From CAYWEM01 sp964457225 (GTDB taxonomy: Bacteria; Acidobacteriota; Aminicenantia; UBA2199), in contig CAYWEM010000006.1 of assembly GCA_964457225.1 (NCBI GenBank), positions 1 to 64,000 on the forward strand: a stretch of DNA of 64,000 nucleotides. The letters are read 5' to 3'. This document shows positions 25,335 through 34,659 of the stretch, one piece after another (the stretch's first letter is position 1; each line of letters opens with the position of its first letter). A program made the translations under genes and the position numbers. Under the pieces are notes generated by a model. That model was not told the DNA's origin. It was given only the letters and a program-made list of their open reading frames with translations, and searched no databases.

Positions 25335-26093
25335 CTAAAGGAAAAGCAGGATCAGTATCCCCAGGGGCAGGCAATAAAAAGCAAAGAGATGAAGATTTCC
25401 AGCGGCAACCAGCCGGCGCAGAAAAGCCAGAGCCAGGTAGCCGAAAACAGCTGCCCCTGCTGCTCCCAGCAGGAAGAAAACTAAATGGCTCCGGGCTGCA
25501 GCCAGTTCGGGCAACTGCAGCAGAAAAGCTCCTCCTATGGCCGGAATTGAAAGCAGGAAAGAAAACTGAAAGGCAAAAGCCCGCTGCAGAGAAAGGATCA
25601 GGGCCAGGGAAATGGTTATCCCCGAACGGGAAATACCCGGAACTATGGCCAGTCCCTGGGCGATCCCGATAAAAAACGCGGCGGCAAGGGGGTTCATTTC
25701 CGGCAAGCGTAAATACTTGGAGGCGACCAGGACCGAGGCGGTAACCAGCAGGGCATACCCTACCGCCTGGGGCTCGGAAAAGAGATCCTCTATCCAGTGG
25801 CGCAGAAAAAAACCGATCAGGGCGGTGGGAATAGTGCCGACAACCAGCATGCTCCATAAACGGCTGTTTTGCCGCAATCTGGAAGGTGTCAACAGGTTTT
25901 TTATATCTTTGGCGAAATAGGCCAGCACAGCCGCCAAAGTTCCCAGGTGAAAAACCACGTCATAAACCAGCACGTACTCCCTGAAGCCCAGCAAGTGCTG
26001 GATCACCACCAGATGACCCGAAGAGCTGATGGGCAGGAATTCACTCAGTCCCTGGACAAGGGCCAGCAGCATAACCGCCAACAGGTGTTCCAA
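25335..26093 (-). CDS. uppP: Undecaprenyl-diphosphatase (BacA/UppP)
   Basis: 252 residues with about eight membrane helices, the full family length. The two catalytic segments are clear: QGLSEFLPISSSGHL near residue 14 and PGISRSGITISLA near 155. It converts undecaprenyl diphosphate to the monophosphate in the inner membrane, recycling the carrier used for peptidoglycan and for the polysaccharide genes here. The start codon is TTG 26093, directly after the TGA of the phosphomannomutase gene, so the two are cotranscribed. Confidence 0.95.
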   Translation of the reverse strand: MEHLLAVMLLALVQGLSEFLPISSSGHLVVIQHLLGFREYVLVYDVVFHLGTLAAVLAYFAKDIKNLLTPSRLRQNSRLWSMLVVGTIPTALIGFFLRHWIEDLFSEPQAVGYALLVTASVLVASKYLRLPEMNPLAAAFFIGIAQGLAIVPGISRSGITISLALILSLQRAFAFQFSFLLSIPAIGGAFLLQLPELAAARSHLVFFLLGAAGAAVFGYLALAFLRRLVAAGNLHLFAFYCLPLGILILLFL

Positions 26094-27467
26094 TCAGCCT
26101 TCCTGACTTTTCTGAAAACGCTTGACCACCTCGGTCACTTCAGTCTGAATCTCGTTCAGGTGCGCCGGGGTGTCGGCCTCAAAGCGGACCACCAGAGCCG
26201 GTTGAGTATTTGAGGCTCTTACCAGGGCCCAGCCATGGGGGAAACTGATCCTGGCCCCGTCGATATCGTTCAGCTGGTAATTCTCCTTGAAGTGCCGGCA
26301 AACCTCTGCCACGATGGCGAACTTGGCTTCCTCGGTGGTATCAATCCTGATTTCAGGGGTATTAAAAACCGGGGGAAACGACTCCCTTATCCGGGCCAGG
26401 TTTTTATCGCTTAAAGAAAGGATTTCGAGTAATCTGGCCCCTGCATAAACGGCATCATCAAAACCGAACCACTTATCGTTGAAAAAGATGTGCCCGCTGA
26501 CTTCTCCGGCCAGTTGGGCACCGGTTTCCGCGATCTTGTTCTTGATCAGGGAATGCCCGGTCTTATACATGACGGCCCGGCCGCCGTGTCTTTCCACCTC
26601 ATCGTAAAAGATACGGGAAGCCTTGACTTCGGAAATGATGGTCGCACCCGGATGACGGCGCAGAAGATCCAGGGCGAAAACAAGCAGAATCTGGTCGCCC
26701 CAGAGGATCTGACCGTCATGATCAACCACCCCGATCCTATCTCCGTCACCGTCAAAAGCCAGTCCCAGGTCCGCTTCATGCTTTTTGACCGCGGCGATCA
26801 GATCCTGCAGGTTTTCTTCCTTGGTGGGATCAGGATGATGATTGGGAAAGTTCCCGTCCACATCACAATATATCTCAATGACTTCAGCTCCAAGCCTGCG
26901 GTAAAGCGGGCCGGCGCTGATGCCGCCGGTACCGTTGCCGGCATCCACAACCACCTTTATCTTGCGGTCACCCAGTTTCACGTTGCCGGCCACGTAATCC
27001 AGGTATTCCTCCAGTATATCTCTTGTTTCCCGGGAACCTTCGGCCGGGGCGGGGAAGTTTCCCGCCTGGGCCGTTTCATAGATTTCCCTGATCTGTTCTC
27101 CAGCCAGGGAAGCTTTACCCAGCTGAATTTTGAAGCCATTGTATTCGGGAGGATTGTGCGAGGCGGTGACCATGATGCCGCCGTCCAACTGCCAGTGATG
27201 CACGGCAAAATACAGCAGGGGCGTTGACACCAACCCGATTTCAATCACCTTGCATCCGTATCCGGCCAGGGTTTCAGCCACGACAGCGGCGATGTGAGGT
27301 GAACTGGGCCGGCCGTCGAATCCCAGGGCGATTCTCTTGGCATCCCGGCCGGCGAACATGGAGGCACAGGCGGCGGCGATGCGTTCTACAACATCGTCCT
27401 GCAATTCCGTATCGACAATACCCCGAATGTCGTACTCACGAAAAATCGACTTACTGATCGGGTTCAT
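26094..27467 (-). CDS. Phosphomannomutase/phosphoglucomutase
   Basis: About 457 residues, typical of the alpha-D-phosphohexomutase family (AlgC/ManB). The active serine is in TASHNPPEYNG, the metal loop is AFDGDGDRIG, the sugar-binding loop GEVSGH and the phosphate-binding loop RASNTQPALVVRFE. It interconverts hexose 6- and 1-phosphates, supplying GDP-mannose or UDP-glucose for glycans. The start is placed at ATG 27467, preceded by AGGAGG and beginning with FREYDIRG a few residues on; the frame is open further but that part is not conserved. First gene of the operon with uppP. Confidence 0.93.
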   Translation of the reverse strand: MNPISKSIFREYDIRGIVDTELQDDVVERIAAACASMFAGRDAKRIALGFDGRPSSPHIAAVVAETLAGYGCKVIEIGLVSTPLLYFAVHHWQLDGGIMVTASHNPPEYNGFKIQLGKASLAGEQIREIYETAQAGNFPAPAEGSRETRDILEEYLDYVAGNVKLGDRKIKVVVDAGNGTGGISAGPLYRRLGAEVIEIYCDVDGNFPNHHPDPTKEENLQDLIAAVKKHEADLGLAFDGDGDRIGVVDHDGQILWGDQILLVFALDLLRRHPGATIISEVKASRIFYDEVERHGGRAVMYKTGHSLIKNKIAETGAQLAGEVSGHIFFNDKWFGFDDAVYAGARLLEILSLSDKNLARIRESFPPVFNTPEIRIDTTEEAKFAIVAEVCRHFKENYQLNDIDGARISFPHGWALVRASNTQPALVVRFEADTPAHLNEIQTEVTEVVKRFQKSQEG

Positions 27468-27488
27468 AAGATCCTCCTGGAAAGGTTT

Positions 27489-27517
27489 ATTATAGCCTAT
27501 CCTGAAGCTTTTCTCAA
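27489..27517 (-). promoter_or_regulatory. Sigma-70-like promoter of the phosphomannomutase-uppP operon
   Basis: TTGAGA, 17 bp, perfect TATAAT on the minus strand. It leaves a short leader with AGGAGG. Confidence 0.65.
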
Positions 27518-27528
27518 TAAATCGGGCA

Positions 27529-27557
27529 TTGCAATCAAGCTCGTTTTCGTGTATAAA
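27529..27557 (+). promoter_or_regulatory. Sigma-70-like promoter giving a leaderless message for the small membrane protein gene
   Basis: TTGCAA, 17 bp, TATAAA, divergent from the promoter at 27489-27517. The ATG at 27564 follows after 6 nt. Confidence 0.55.
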
Positions 27558-27563
27558 GCAGCA

Positions 27564-28187
27564 ATGCCTGAATTTTCTTCCGACTTTCTTGACAACTACC
27601 TGAAAAAAAACCGGCTTAAACCGAGATTCTGGGTACACCTGATCATCGCCGCCTCCCTGGTTTTGCTTTTTTTCAATTATCGCCAGGCAGTTACCAGGGA
27701 CGCCATGTCTTCAGATGAGATCAAGGCATCGCTTGACTTTTTTTCCATTGACAGCAGTTGGGTGGTCAAGGACGAATATGCCGAAGAAGGATACAGGGAA
27801 GTCATCCTGGTTCCCGAGGTTAGTTTCCGTATGAAAAACACCGGAAAGCGTGATTTGCGTTACGTTTTCCTGCTGGGAGTCTTTCGCTTCATTGACAACG
27901 GTCGTAACATCGGAGAAGGCTTTCAGATGACCTGCCGGCAACCTCTGAGCCCAGGTAAGGCGACCGATTCGATCACGTTGCGCTCCCCTTTCGGTTATCG
28001 GGCCGCCACAGTCGATGATTTTTCCAGGCAAAGCAAGGATTTTCGTCCAGCCCTGGTTGATGTGTACGCCCGCTCCAAGAACTCCAGGCTTACCCAGGTC
28101 AAGACTTTTTACATCCGCCACCGTATTGCCGGAACTGAGCTGGAAGTAATCCTGACCCCGGATCCGGAAAAAAAGAACAACCTGTAA
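27564..28187 (+). CDS. Membrane-anchored protein of unknown function
   Basis: About 207 residues: a short cytoplasmic start, one helix (about 22-40), then an extracytoplasmic beta-rich domain with VPEVSFRMKNTGKRDLRYVF, a pattern seen in immunoglobulin-like or DUF-type accessory domains of envelope proteins. No family assigned. ATG 27564 is preferred to the GTG at 27549, which lies before the -10 box ends, and no Shine-Dalgarno site is present. The gene converges with the peptidase gene that follows and is divergent from the phosphomannomutase gene. Confidence 0.65.
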   Translation: MPEFSSDFLDNYLKKNRLKPRFWVHLIIAASLVLLFFNYRQAVTRDAMSSDEIKASLDFFSIDSSWVVKDEYAEEGYREVILVPEVSFRMKNTGKRDLRYVFLLGVFRFIDNGRNIGEGFQMTCRQPLSPGKATDSITLRSPFGYRAATVDDFSRQSKDFRPALVDVYARSKNSRLTQVKTFYIRHRIAGTELEVILTPDPEKKNNL

Positions 28188-28195
28188 CCCGGTCT

Positions 28196-31100
28196 TTATT
28201 CCAAGCCGTTGTTTTTTTCTCCCAAAATATCAAGCAGTGCGGCTACTGCTCGTTCGAGCTGTTCATCCCGCCCCCGGTCAACTTCACCAGGCATGTTCTT
28301 CACCACCAGGTCGGGTTCAGTCTGGTTGTTTTCAAGCCATTCCCCGGCCAGGTTCCGGGCACTGACCGGAACCGAACCCCAGAGAACCGTGCCGTTCTGC
28401 AACATACTCCAGCCGGCGAAACTGCAGGTGCCTGGGACCGGCATCCCGATCAGCTTTCCGAGTCCCAGGTCTTGATAAGCACTGGCAAAACAGTGCCCGT
28501 CGCTGTAATTACTCTCATTTACCAGGGCAACGTTGGGCCTGGTCCAGCGGAAATTCGGCTCGTAGCCCAGCACCCGTCGCTCAGTGGCATAAGTGATAAA
28601 CTGTTTCCCGCTGAGAAACATGGTGATATCCCCGACCAGATCTCCGCCTCCATTATTGCGTGTATCGACCACCAGGCCCTCGGCAGCCAGGTATTTGCCC
28701 ATGGCTTTTTCATAAACATGGCGGTAAGGACCATCGGACATGCCTGGAATATGGACGTAACCGAGTCTTCCTGAGCCCAGCTTTTTGACTTCCTCCTCAT
28801 TGCGCCGGACCCAGCGTTCATACAGCAGCAAATTTTCTTCACTCAGAGACACCGGCTTGACGGTCACCGTTTTAGCCGAACCTTTTTGCGGATCCTTTAT
28901 CAGAACCGCTGTCCACAGGCCTTCCAGGCGATTGAGAGGCTTGGCCCAATCTTCATCAGCGGCAAAAGGCATTCCGTTAATCTCTTCGATGATCATGCCG
29001 GCCCCTATTCCCAGATCCGCCCTGTCCAGCGGGCCGTTGACCAGCAGTTCGGCGATTTTCAACCCGGGGCCCCGGTACTGGTGATCGACGATAATTCCGA
29101 GGGATGCGGTTTTGTCGGCCTGCTCATCCCGTCGGACCAGCCTGGCTCCGCAATGAGATACGTTGAGTTCACCGAGCATTTCCGAAAGCAATTCAACAAA
29201 CTCAAAATCATTTCCGACCGAGTTCACCTTGGGAGAATAGTTCTGATACATTGCAGTCCAGTCTATGCCGTGGAAAGTAGAGGTATAGAACATGGCATTG
29301 GTTCGGTTCCAGACATGTTCAAACATCTCCCGCCTTTCAGCGTTTTCATCAACACTCAGTTCGGCGTTAATGAAAACCGCTTCCTTGGATCCCTTGACCG
29401 GATCCAGTTTCTGTATCCTGCCTTCCGCCAGCAGGTACAGGTTTTTCATCTCACCATCCCAGTAGAGACTGCCGCCGCTGACTCCCAGTTTTACCGCCGG
29501 CTTGGTTTCCCGGGTGCGCAATTCCGTACTCCAGAGATCGCCCCGGTCATCGAAACGGCCAAGATAATACAGCGTTTCTCCGTCTTTTGAAAGAACCGCA
29601 TCACTGATATGGGCCGAATGAATGGTCAACCGTTTTTTTCGCTCCTGTAGGCCGATCCAGTCGATGACCAGGGGGGCCGCCGGAGCGGTTTTAAGATCGC
29701 TGTCTTTCTTCTTGTCTTTTTCAGGGGCTTTGGCTTTATCCTTTTCCTCAAGCATTTTCTGCAGGGCGAACTCATCTTTGCTGAGCAGGAAGCGATCCAG
29801 CCCGGCCCGGGTCATGAACATTGAATACACATCCACCTGGCGGTTGCCGCTGTTGGCATAGGATCTCAGGCCGTGACGGTCGCTGAACCAGATTATCTGC
29901 CTGCCTTCGTTGACCCACTTGGGCCGGAGGTCTCCATAACCGCTTTCACTCAGGTTCAAGGGTTCCCGACCGCCGTCAGCCGCAACCAGGAGGATTTCAC
30001 TGTTGTCCAGCACGGGACGGTACTGAACCAGCAGCCATTTCCCGTCCGGGCTCCAGTCAAAGTACTGGTCTCCGTCCCGCATGTAGAAGAGATGATCTTC
30101 ATCTAGCAGTGTGCGGGACTCTTTTCCGGGCAGGTCTAAAACCCTGAGGCTTGAACGATCCTGAATGTAGGCCAATTTCTTCCCGTCAGGTGACAGTTTA
30201 GGCTGGTAATTATCGTGATCGTTCACCAGCAAAGGTTCTTCTTTGAGCAGGGTGGCCGCGAAAAAATAGGGTTCCCGGTCCAGAACCCGCCTGGTCCGGT
30301 AGATTCCCCAGCGACCGTTTCTTTCACTGGCATAAATCAGGTATTTTCCATCCGGGCTGAAAGAGATGAAAGCTTCAGCCGCTGGAGTCCGGGTGATTCT
30401 CTTGGTCCACTTGCCTTCGGTAGAGGCGGCGATCACTTCTCCACGGACGATGAAGGCCACTTCCTTGCCGTCCGGAGAGACTGCCATCTCGGTTATGCGG
30501 CCGTTGGCCGAAACCAGTTTTTCATCGTTGGTCTTGGTCGGACTGATAATGCTCAGTTCCACCTTTTTCGGCGCCTGACCTTCAAGCTGGGTGTAGAGTT
30601 CGCCGTTCCAGGTATAGCAAAGCTTGCCATTGTCGGAAACAGACAGAAAACGAACCGGGTGCAGTTTGAATTCGGTCAGGGACCTGGTTTTATGCGGTTC
30701 CGCGAAATCAAGCCTGAAAACGTTGAAACTGCCGCCCTGTTCACTGAGATAGTACATGCCGGATTCATCCGGAGTGAAGCAAGGTTGCCGATCCTCTCCG
30801 CTGAACGTAGTGATTTTCTCATGCCGTCCACTGACCGTGTCTAAACTCCAGATGTCACGGGCGATGGCGGAACGGTGATGCTTGCGCCAGGGATTTTCTC
30901 CGCCCTTGATGTCATGATAGAGCATTTTCGTGCCGTCGCGGTTCAACTGCACGGCTTCCATGGGCAGAGTCTGCAATTGTTCAATCCGGCCTGCTTCCAC
31001 CGGAACCGCGTAAAGCTCCGGAAAAACTGCGCCGTGGTACTGACGGTGATCGGCACTGTCTCCCCGGCTGCCGCTGAAGAGAACCTGTTTGCCGTCGGCT

Positions 31101-31444
31101 GAAAAACAGTACGGTATTTCATCACTTGAATGGAAGGTCAGCCGGAGCGGTTCACCCCCATCAACCCCCACGATGAATACATCGAAATTGCCGTGACGGT
31201 CTGATGCAAAAGCTATCCAGCGGCCGTCCCGGCTCCAGACCGGAGAAAAATCATGAGCCTGGTGAAAAGTGAGGGGCCGGGCCCGTCCTCCCGTGGCCGC
31301 CACCAGGTGGATATCACCCTTGTATGTAAAAGCGATCTGACTTCCGTCCGGGGAAATGGCCGGGTAGCGTATCCATTCATCCCGGCCGGGCAATACCGAG
31401 CAGATTGTGCAGATTATCAGTGTTAAAAGTATGGTTTTTTTCAT
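28196..31444 (-). CDS. Tricorn-like peptidase: beta-propeller, PDZ and S41 protease domain
   Basis: About 1,082 residues with a signal peptide, hence periplasmic or surface-located. The first 550 residues hold TolB/PD40-type propeller blades (repeated SPDG-x-x-(I/L)-x-(F/Y), for example AISPDGSQIAFTY). After a charged linker (KAPEKDKKKDSD) and a further blade set come a PDZ-like segment near 800 and a C-terminal S41 core with VDTRNNGGGDLVGD and the presumed nucleophile in NYSDGHCFA (Ser981), the layout of tricorn protease and its bacterial homologues. It should trim peptides into short fragments. ATG 31444 has GAGGTG upstream. Confidence 0.9.
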   Translation of the reverse strand: MKKTILLTLIICTICSVLPGRDEWIRYPAISPDGSQIAFTYKGDIHLVAATGGRARPLTFHQAHDFSPVWSRDGRWIAFASDRHGNFDVFIVGVDGGEPLRLTFHSSDEIPYCFSADGKQVLFSGSRGDSADHRQYHGAVFPELYAVPVEAGRIEQLQTLPMEAVQLNRDGTKMLYHDIKGGENPWRKHHRSAIARDIWSLDTVSGRHEKITTFSGEDRQPCFTPDESGMYYLSEQGGSFNVFRLDFAEPHKTRSLTEFKLHPVRFLSVSDNGKLCYTWNGELYTQLEGQAPKKVELSIISPTKTNDEKLVSANGRITEMAVSPDGKEVAFIVRGEVIAASTEGKWTKRITRTPAAEAFISFSPDGKYLIYASERNGRWGIYRTRRVLDREPYFFAATLLKEEPLLVNDHDNYQPKLSPDGKKLAYIQDRSSLRVLDLPGKESRTLLDEDHLFYMRDGDQYFDWSPDGKWLLVQYRPVLDNSEILLVAADGGREPLNLSESGYGDLRPKWVNEGRQIIWFSDRHGLRSYANSGNRQVDVYSMFMTRAGLDRFLLSKDEFALQKMLEEKDKAKAPEKDKKKDSDLKTAPAAPLVIDWIGLQERKKRLTIHSAHISDAVLSKDGETLYYLGRFDDRGDLWSTELRTRETKPAVKLGVSGGSLYWDGEMKNLYLLAEGRIQKLDPVKGSKEAVFINAELSVDENAERREMFEHVWNRTNAMFYTSTFHGIDWTAMYQNYSPKVNSVGNDFEFVELLSEMLGELNVSHCGARLVRRDEQADKTASLGIIVDHQYRGPGLKIAELLVNGPLDRADLGIGAGMIIEEINGMPFAADEDWAKPLNRLEGLWTAVLIKDPQKGSAKTVTVKPVSLSEENLLLYERWVRRNEEEVKKLGSGRLGYVHIPGMSDGPYRHVYEKAMGKYLAAEGLVVDTRNNGGGDLVGDITMFLSGKQFITYATERRVLGYEPNFRWTRPNVALVNESNYSDGHCFASAYQDLGLGKLIGMPVPGTCSFAGWSMLQNGTVLWGSVPVSARNLAGEWLENNQTEPDLVVKNMPGEVDRGRDEQLERAVAALLDILGEKNNGLE

Positions 31445-31518
31445 GATCACCTCGCTGTGGAATGAAAGCGGAATTGTTTTCACGAATTATTTACGGCTGA
31501 GTCAAAAAAAAGTTCCCG

Positions 31519-33312
31519 CTAGTCTTCAATTTCCAGGGCCGCCAGAAAGGCTTCCTGGGGAATGTCGATCTTGCCGATGCGTTTCATCCTTTTTTTGCCT
31601 TTTTTCTGTTTTTCCAGCAGTTTCATCTTGCGGCTGATGTCTCCTCCGTAACACTTGGCCAGGACGTTCTTGCGCAGGGCCTTGACCACGGTCTTGGCGA
31701 TAACACGTTTGTGCAAAGCGGCCTGAATTACCACCTCGAAAAGCTGCCTGGGAATCAGGTTCTTCATTTTCTGGGTTAAAAGCTGGCCCACGTGATAGGC
31801 CTTGTCCCGGTGCACTATGACCGCCAGGGCGTCAACCGGATCCTGGTTGATCAGGATATCCAGCTTGGTAAGCTGGGATTCCCGGTATTCCTTGAATTCA
31901 TAATCAAAAGAGGCATAACCCTGTGAGATTGACTTGATCCTGTTGAAAAAATCGTAGAGTACCTCGGCAAAGGGCAGATCATAAGTCAGGCACACCCTCT
32001 GTCCCCCGATGAACTCCATCTTTCGGTGTACTCCCCGGCGGTTCTGCAGTAACTTCAGGATTCCCCCGACATAGGTTTCCGGAGTAATGATCAGGGCTTC
32101 GATGTAAGGTTCCTCAATGCTCCTGACGTACTGGGGAGATGGAAGATGTGCCGGAGACTCGATTTCCAGGGTTTCCCCCTGGGTGGTGTTGACCCGGTAG
32201 CGTACTGATGGAGCGGTGGTCACCAGGGACAGGTTGTATTCACGCTCCAGTCTTTCCTGGATGATTTCCTTGTGCAGCAGGCCCAGGAAGCCGCAACGGA
32301 AACCGATACCCAGGGCGGGCGAGTTTTCCGGTTCATATGACAGAGATGAATCGTTCAGAGTCAGTTTTTCAATGGCTTCACGCAATTCCTCGTGACTCGA
32401 ACCCTCGGCCGGGTAAAAACCGGCGAAAACCATGGCCTGGGGTTCCTTGAATCCCGGCAGAGGCTGGACTGCAGTCTCCTTGACCAGTGTGACCGTGTCT
32501 CCGATCTTGACTTCGGATATTCTTTTCACGCCGGTGATCAGGTAGCCTACTTCTCCGGCTGAAAGCTTTTCCAGGATCATGGCCTTGGGAGTGAAAACAC
32601 CCAATTCGGAAATTTCGTATTCCGCTCCATTTGAAAGGAAACGGATACGATCTCCTTTTTTCAACTTGCCGTCGACTATCTTGACCAGTACCACAACTCC
32701 GCGGTAGGAATCGAACCAGGAATCGAATATCATGGCACGTAAAGGCCGGCCGGAATCCCCCGCAGGATGGGGCACTCTATCGATGATCGCCGGAATGAGC
32801 TTTTCCACCCCGAGGCCGGTCTTGGCGCTGACCAGCAGGGCCTCGGCACGGGAAATGCCGATTATCTTTTCCATCTGGTCAAGAGATTTCTCCAGTTCGT
32901 TGTTCTGCAGGTCGATCTTGTTCATCACCGGAATGATGACCAGGTCGTTTTCCATGGCCAGGTAAGTATTGGCCACGGTCTGGGCTTCGACTCCCTGGGT
33001 GGAATCTATGACCAGCAGTGCTCCCTCGCAAGCGGCCAGCGAGCGTGAAACCTCGTAGGTGAAATCAATATGACCGGGGGTGTCTATCAGGTTGATGACG
33101 TAATCCTGGCCGTCCGGGTGGCGGTAATTCAGGCGTACGAAATGGGATTTGATGGTAATGCCCCGCTCTCTTTCCAGGTCCATGGAATCCAGCACCTGTT
33201 CCTGCATGTCCCGCTTGGCAACAGCATTGGTGATTTCCAGCAGGCGATCTGAAAGAGTCGTCTTTCCGTGATCGATATGGGCGATAATGGAAAAATTTCT
33301 GATGTATTTCAT
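31519..33312 (-). CDS. lepA: Elongation factor 4 (LepA)
   Basis: 597 residues, full length. GTP-binding loops are AHIDHGKTTL, DTPGHIDF and MNKIDL; the C-terminal family mark is AKCYGGDISRKMKLLEKQKKGKKRMK, ending IPQEAFLAALEIED. It is a ribosome-associated GTPase that back-translocates or remodels stalled ribosomes. The loop after switch I reads RGITIKSHFVRL where relatives usually have K-A-Q. Its ATG directly follows the stop of the upstream methyltransferase (TGA-ATG), so the three genes tatA, methyltransferase and lepA form one unit. Confidence 0.98.
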   Translation of the reverse strand: MKYIRNFSIIAHIDHGKTTLSDRLLEITNAVAKRDMQEQVLDSMDLERERGITIKSHFVRLNYRHPDGQDYVINLIDTPGHIDFTYEVSRSLAACEGALLVIDSTQGVEAQTVANTYLAMENDLVIIPVMNKIDLQNNELEKSLDQMEKIIGISRAEALLVSAKTGLGVEKLIPAIIDRVPHPAGDSGRPLRAMIFDSWFDSYRGVVVLVKIVDGKLKKGDRIRFLSNGAEYEISELGVFTPKAMILEKLSAGEVGYLITGVKRISEVKIGDTVTLVKETAVQPLPGFKEPQAMVFAGFYPAEGSSHEELREAIEKLTLNDSSLSYEPENSPALGIGFRCGFLGLLHKEIIQERLEREYNLSLVTTAPSVRYRVNTTQGETLEIESPAHLPSPQYVRSIEEPYIEALIITPETYVGGILKLLQNRRGVHRKMEFIGGQRVCLTYDLPFAEVLYDFFNRIKSISQGYASFDYEFKEYRESQLTKLDILINQDPVDALAVIVHRDKAYHVGQLLTQKMKNLIPRQLFEVVIQAALHKRVIAKTVVKALRKNVLAKCYGGDISRKMKLLEKQKKGKKRMKRIGKIDIPQEAFLAALEIED

Positions 33313-34383
33313 TCAGGGCTTGTATCCTTTAACAGCGTATTCAGGGGAGTTGAAAAGCAGTTCGTTCAGTTTGTCGACATTGCCGTTGAAAACAGCGGCC
33401 TGGGGCAGGGCCGGGTCCATTTCGGCCAGTTTTTCCGCTGTTGGTGTTTCGGTAAAAACGACTTCCACCCGGCTGAAACCGGCGCTTTCCAGCAGGTATC
33501 TCATGAATTCGGGGTGCAGCGGCTGGCGATGACTGGGATCGAGATAGTAAATGCGGCTGAGGGCGAAAAGAGACAGCGGGTTAATGGTTTCCAGGACTAT
33601 TACCCCCCCGGGTCTCAGCACCCGGCCGGCTTCGAGCAGTAATTCCTGCAGGTAATCCGGATAAAGATGCTCGATCACCTGGGCGGCGAAAATCCCACCG
33701 ATAGAACCGCCTGGACAGGATTCAAGATAAGCCAGTGCATCCTGTTGCTGACAGTCAAGGCCTTTAGCCAGAGCGATTTCCAGCATGGAATGCGAGAGAT
33801 CTATTCCCCGCGCCTTTTTCCCGGCCCGGCGCAGAAGTTCAAGGAATTCGCCGCGGCCGCAGCCCAGGTCCAGAATATCATCCTGGCCGTCGAAAAAGGG
33901 CAGATAAGCACTCAGTTTTTTGCCCAGTTCCTCCTCGGAACCACGGAAACGATGTTCAAAATCAGCGTATTGAAAAACTGAAAGCCTTTCCCGCAGATTT
34001 TCCAGCCGTTCCCGGTGATCAGGTTTCGCTTCCGTTGCAGGCAACGAGGCGATGGTTTTTTTCAGGGATACTTCCAGGGTGGCGAAAGAAGTCAGCAGGG
34101 AACGAAGTTGGGCGTACTCGGCCTCCAGCTTGCCGATTTTCCATTGCAGGGATTTGAAAACCATGGTGGCATGATTACTGGCGTAGGCATCCCATTCACG
34201 GTCCTGGCTGGTTACCCAGGCCATCAATTCTCTTTGCAGTTCAGAACAGATCAAGGCGATTTTTTTTGCCCGACCGGGGAGTATTTTTTTTTTCGAGAGG
34301 TTTTCAAGCTCGGCCATCAACTCTGAAACACGGTTCTGATGCTGGCTGCGCCTGGTGATCAGCTCCTCAATTACCCTTCTCAT
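33313..34383 (-). CDS. SAM-dependent methyltransferase with an N-terminal coiled-coil region
   Basis: 356 residues. The first 145 residues are predicted coiled coil (many E, K, L, Q heptads). The C-terminal class I methyltransferase domain has ILDLGCGRGEFLELL (SAM-binding glycine loop), GIDLSHSMLEIA (acidic ribose-binding residue), VIEHLYPDYLQELL and ETINPLSLFALS. It looks like the methyltransferases associated with polysaccharide chain termination or cell-surface modification, but the substrate is not known. It overlaps tatA by 17 bp and abuts lepA. Confidence 0.85.
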   Translation of the reverse strand: MRRVIEELITRRSQHQNRVSELMAELENLSKKKILPGRAKKIALICSELQRELMAWVTSQDREWDAYASNHATMVFKSLQWKIGKLEAEYAQLRSLLTSFATLEVSLKKTIASLPATEAKPDHRERLENLRERLSVFQYADFEHRFRGSEEELGKKLSAYLPFFDGQDDILDLGCGRGEFLELLRRAGKKARGIDLSHSMLEIALAKGLDCQQQDALAYLESCPGGSIGGIFAAQVIEHLYPDYLQELLLEAGRVLRPGGVIVLETINPLSLFALSRIYYLDPSHRQPLHPEFMRYLLESAGFSRVEVVFTETPTAEKLAEMDPALPQAAVFNGNVDKLNELLFNSPEYAVKGYKP

Positions 34384-34546
34384 CTTTGCCGTTTTCTTCG
34401 CCTTTCTCTTTTTTCAGGGCATTTTTGAAATTCTTTATGCCTTCTCCGATACCCTTGCCCAGTTCAGGCAGCTTACGGCCCCCGAAAAGGATTGCGATAA
34501 TCACGAATATAACGAGTATTTCCCAGAATCCGACGCTTCCTAGCAT
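34367..34546 (-). CDS. tatA: Sec-independent translocase subunit TatA
   Basis: 59 residues, a gene too small to be noticed easily. The N-terminus MLGSVGFWEILVIFVIIAIL is the membrane helix, followed by the hinge and amphipathic helix beginning FGGRKLPELGKGIGEGIKNF and a charged tail. The F-G-x-x-K-L-P motif is diagnostic. TatA multimers form the pore that exports folded proteins. No tatC lies nearby, so the other subunits are encoded elsewhere. GAGGAG precedes the ATG by 7 nt. Confidence 0.93.
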   Translation of the reverse strand: MLGSVGFWEILVIFVIIAILFGGRKLPELGKGIGEGIKNFKNALKKEKGEENGKDEKGN

Positions 34547-34564
34547 GTTGAAACTCCTCGTTCT

Positions 34565-34593
34565 ATTGTACGGGCAGGCCGGCTTTCTGTCAA
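34565..34593 (-). promoter_or_regulatory. Sigma-70-like promoter of the tatA-methyltransferase-lepA unit
   Basis: TTGACA, 17 bp, TACAAT on the minus strand; about 12 nt of leader with GAGGAG. Confidence 0.7.
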
Positions 34594-34624
34594 GCAGAAC
34601 AATGCGTATGTCAAGCGGTTCTTC

Positions 34625-34653
34625 TTGTCAAATTTAAAAATTTTTATTATATA
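34625..34653 (+). promoter_or_regulatory. Sigma-70-like promoter giving a leaderless message for the propeller-GGDEF gene
   Basis: TTGTCA, 17 bp, TATATA. The ATG at 34660 follows after 6 nt, so a GAAGG stretch that could look like a ribosome-binding site would lie outside the message. Confidence 0.5.
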
Positions 34654-34659
34654 GAAGGC

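Noticed and set aside
26490..27227. Open frame of 245 codons on the plus strand.
   Set aside because: It is antisense to the conserved phosphomannomutase and lacks any family motif.
30215..30844. Open frame of 209 codons on the plus strand.
   Set aside because: It lies antisense to the propeller part of the tricorn-like gene and has no recognisable domain.
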